A DNA stretch of 64,000 bases from Sisyra terminalis. Lineage: Eukaryota; Arthropoda; Insecta; Neuroptera; Sisyridae. This document shows, in pieces, positions 63,646-64,000 of the stretch. The notes under the pieces were generated by a model, which saw nothing but the letters and a program-made list of their open reading frames with translations, did not search any database and was not told where the DNA came from. The stretch lies in the NCBI GenBank assembly GCA_958496175.1, contig OY292276.1, positions 25,376,001 to 25,440,000 of the forward strand. Direction: 5' to 3'. Position numbers and translations under genes: made by a program. Position 1 is the stretch's first letter. Each line of letters opens with the position of its first letter.

Positions 63646-64000
63646 TTAATGGCATTAGGTTTATTAAGCATACTTCGAAAAAAAACTTCTTATTTTTGAA
63701 TTGGATAACGTCTCATTAAAACAAAGTTGCATAATTCTAAACGGTGTACCTATGTATATATACACACTATATGCATTAAGCGGTTGCCAATTTTCTTTAG
63801 ATATGCAAAGATAAGGTTTTTCCTGCAACGAATGTTAAATAGAATAGATAGATTAATCTGTACATTTGGAATTTGCAATAATTTATCATCATAAAATGTT
63901 GTGATGAGTCTCAATAAATTTATTTACAATATAACTTAGAAATATTTCAGTTATGCAATTACTCGTATAATATGTAACATTTTTCAAATTTCTAAATTCT
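63645..64000. other. AT-rich non-coding DNA, nothing recognised
   Basis: No feature to the window edge. Confidence 0.5.

Overview
The window is about 64 kb of very AT-rich eukaryotic DNA (roughly 70% A+T by eye). It has long A and T runs, almost no open reading frames above 100 codons, and a dense layer of decayed transposable elements. The repeat types (hAT elements and MITEs, a Helitron, a tRNA-derived SINE, a possible Penelope-like relic) and the splice-like signals point to an arthropod, most probably an insect. The sequence alone does not let me name the order. There is no bacterial or viral gene organisation, no operon and no CRISPR array.

The only intact protein-coding gene is the transposase of a hAT element at 52829-55427. 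The element has perfect 15-bp terminal inverted repeats, a perfect 8-bp target site duplication and an uninterrupted 593-codon ORF on the minus strand, so it is young and may still be active. Around it are older relatives. These are a 342-bp hAT MITE with a perfect 8-bp duplication (41452-41793), a 1.05-kb ZMYM-type hAT relic with a broken C-terminal transposase fragment (57049-58099), an isolated hAT end with the same 15-bp terminus (20775-20789), two further single hAT ends, and three copies of a larger MITE-like family (about 11269-12004, 12020-12583 and 56293-56810). A 912-bp non-autonomous Helitron occupies 17001-17912. SINE copies or fragments lie near 10380, 13231, 15660, 23351 and 59683. 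Several unclassified dispersed repeats occur in pairs, which shows they are mobile or duplicated.

One piece of host gene architecture is visible. At 50238-51000 a GC- and CpG-rich block stands out sharply from its surroundings and is followed, reading on the minus strand, by a consensus splice donor at 50237. I read it as the promoter and non-coding first exon of a minus-strand gene whose coding exons lie further left, probably outside the window. About 44 kb downstream on the same strand, at 6379/6380, a branch-point-like CTAAT, a pyrimidine tract and CAG are fused directly to GTGAGT. That arrangement is typical of a recursive-splicing (ratchet) site of a giant intron. If both calls are right, most of the window (6.4-50.2 kb) is one intron filled with transposons and possible enhancers.

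The rest is non-coding. A few less AT-rich, repeat-free blocks (22.0-22.35, 25.5-26.2, 42.05-42.75, 45.7-45.9 and 61.85-62.25 kb) are candidate cis-regulatory regions by composition only. Eight exact TGACGTCA palindromes are more than such DNA should contain by chance. I found no undescribed multi-gene system. The most interesting leads are the ratchet site paired with the distant first exon, the intact hAT element, and a hammerhead-like RNA motif near 2.3 kb.
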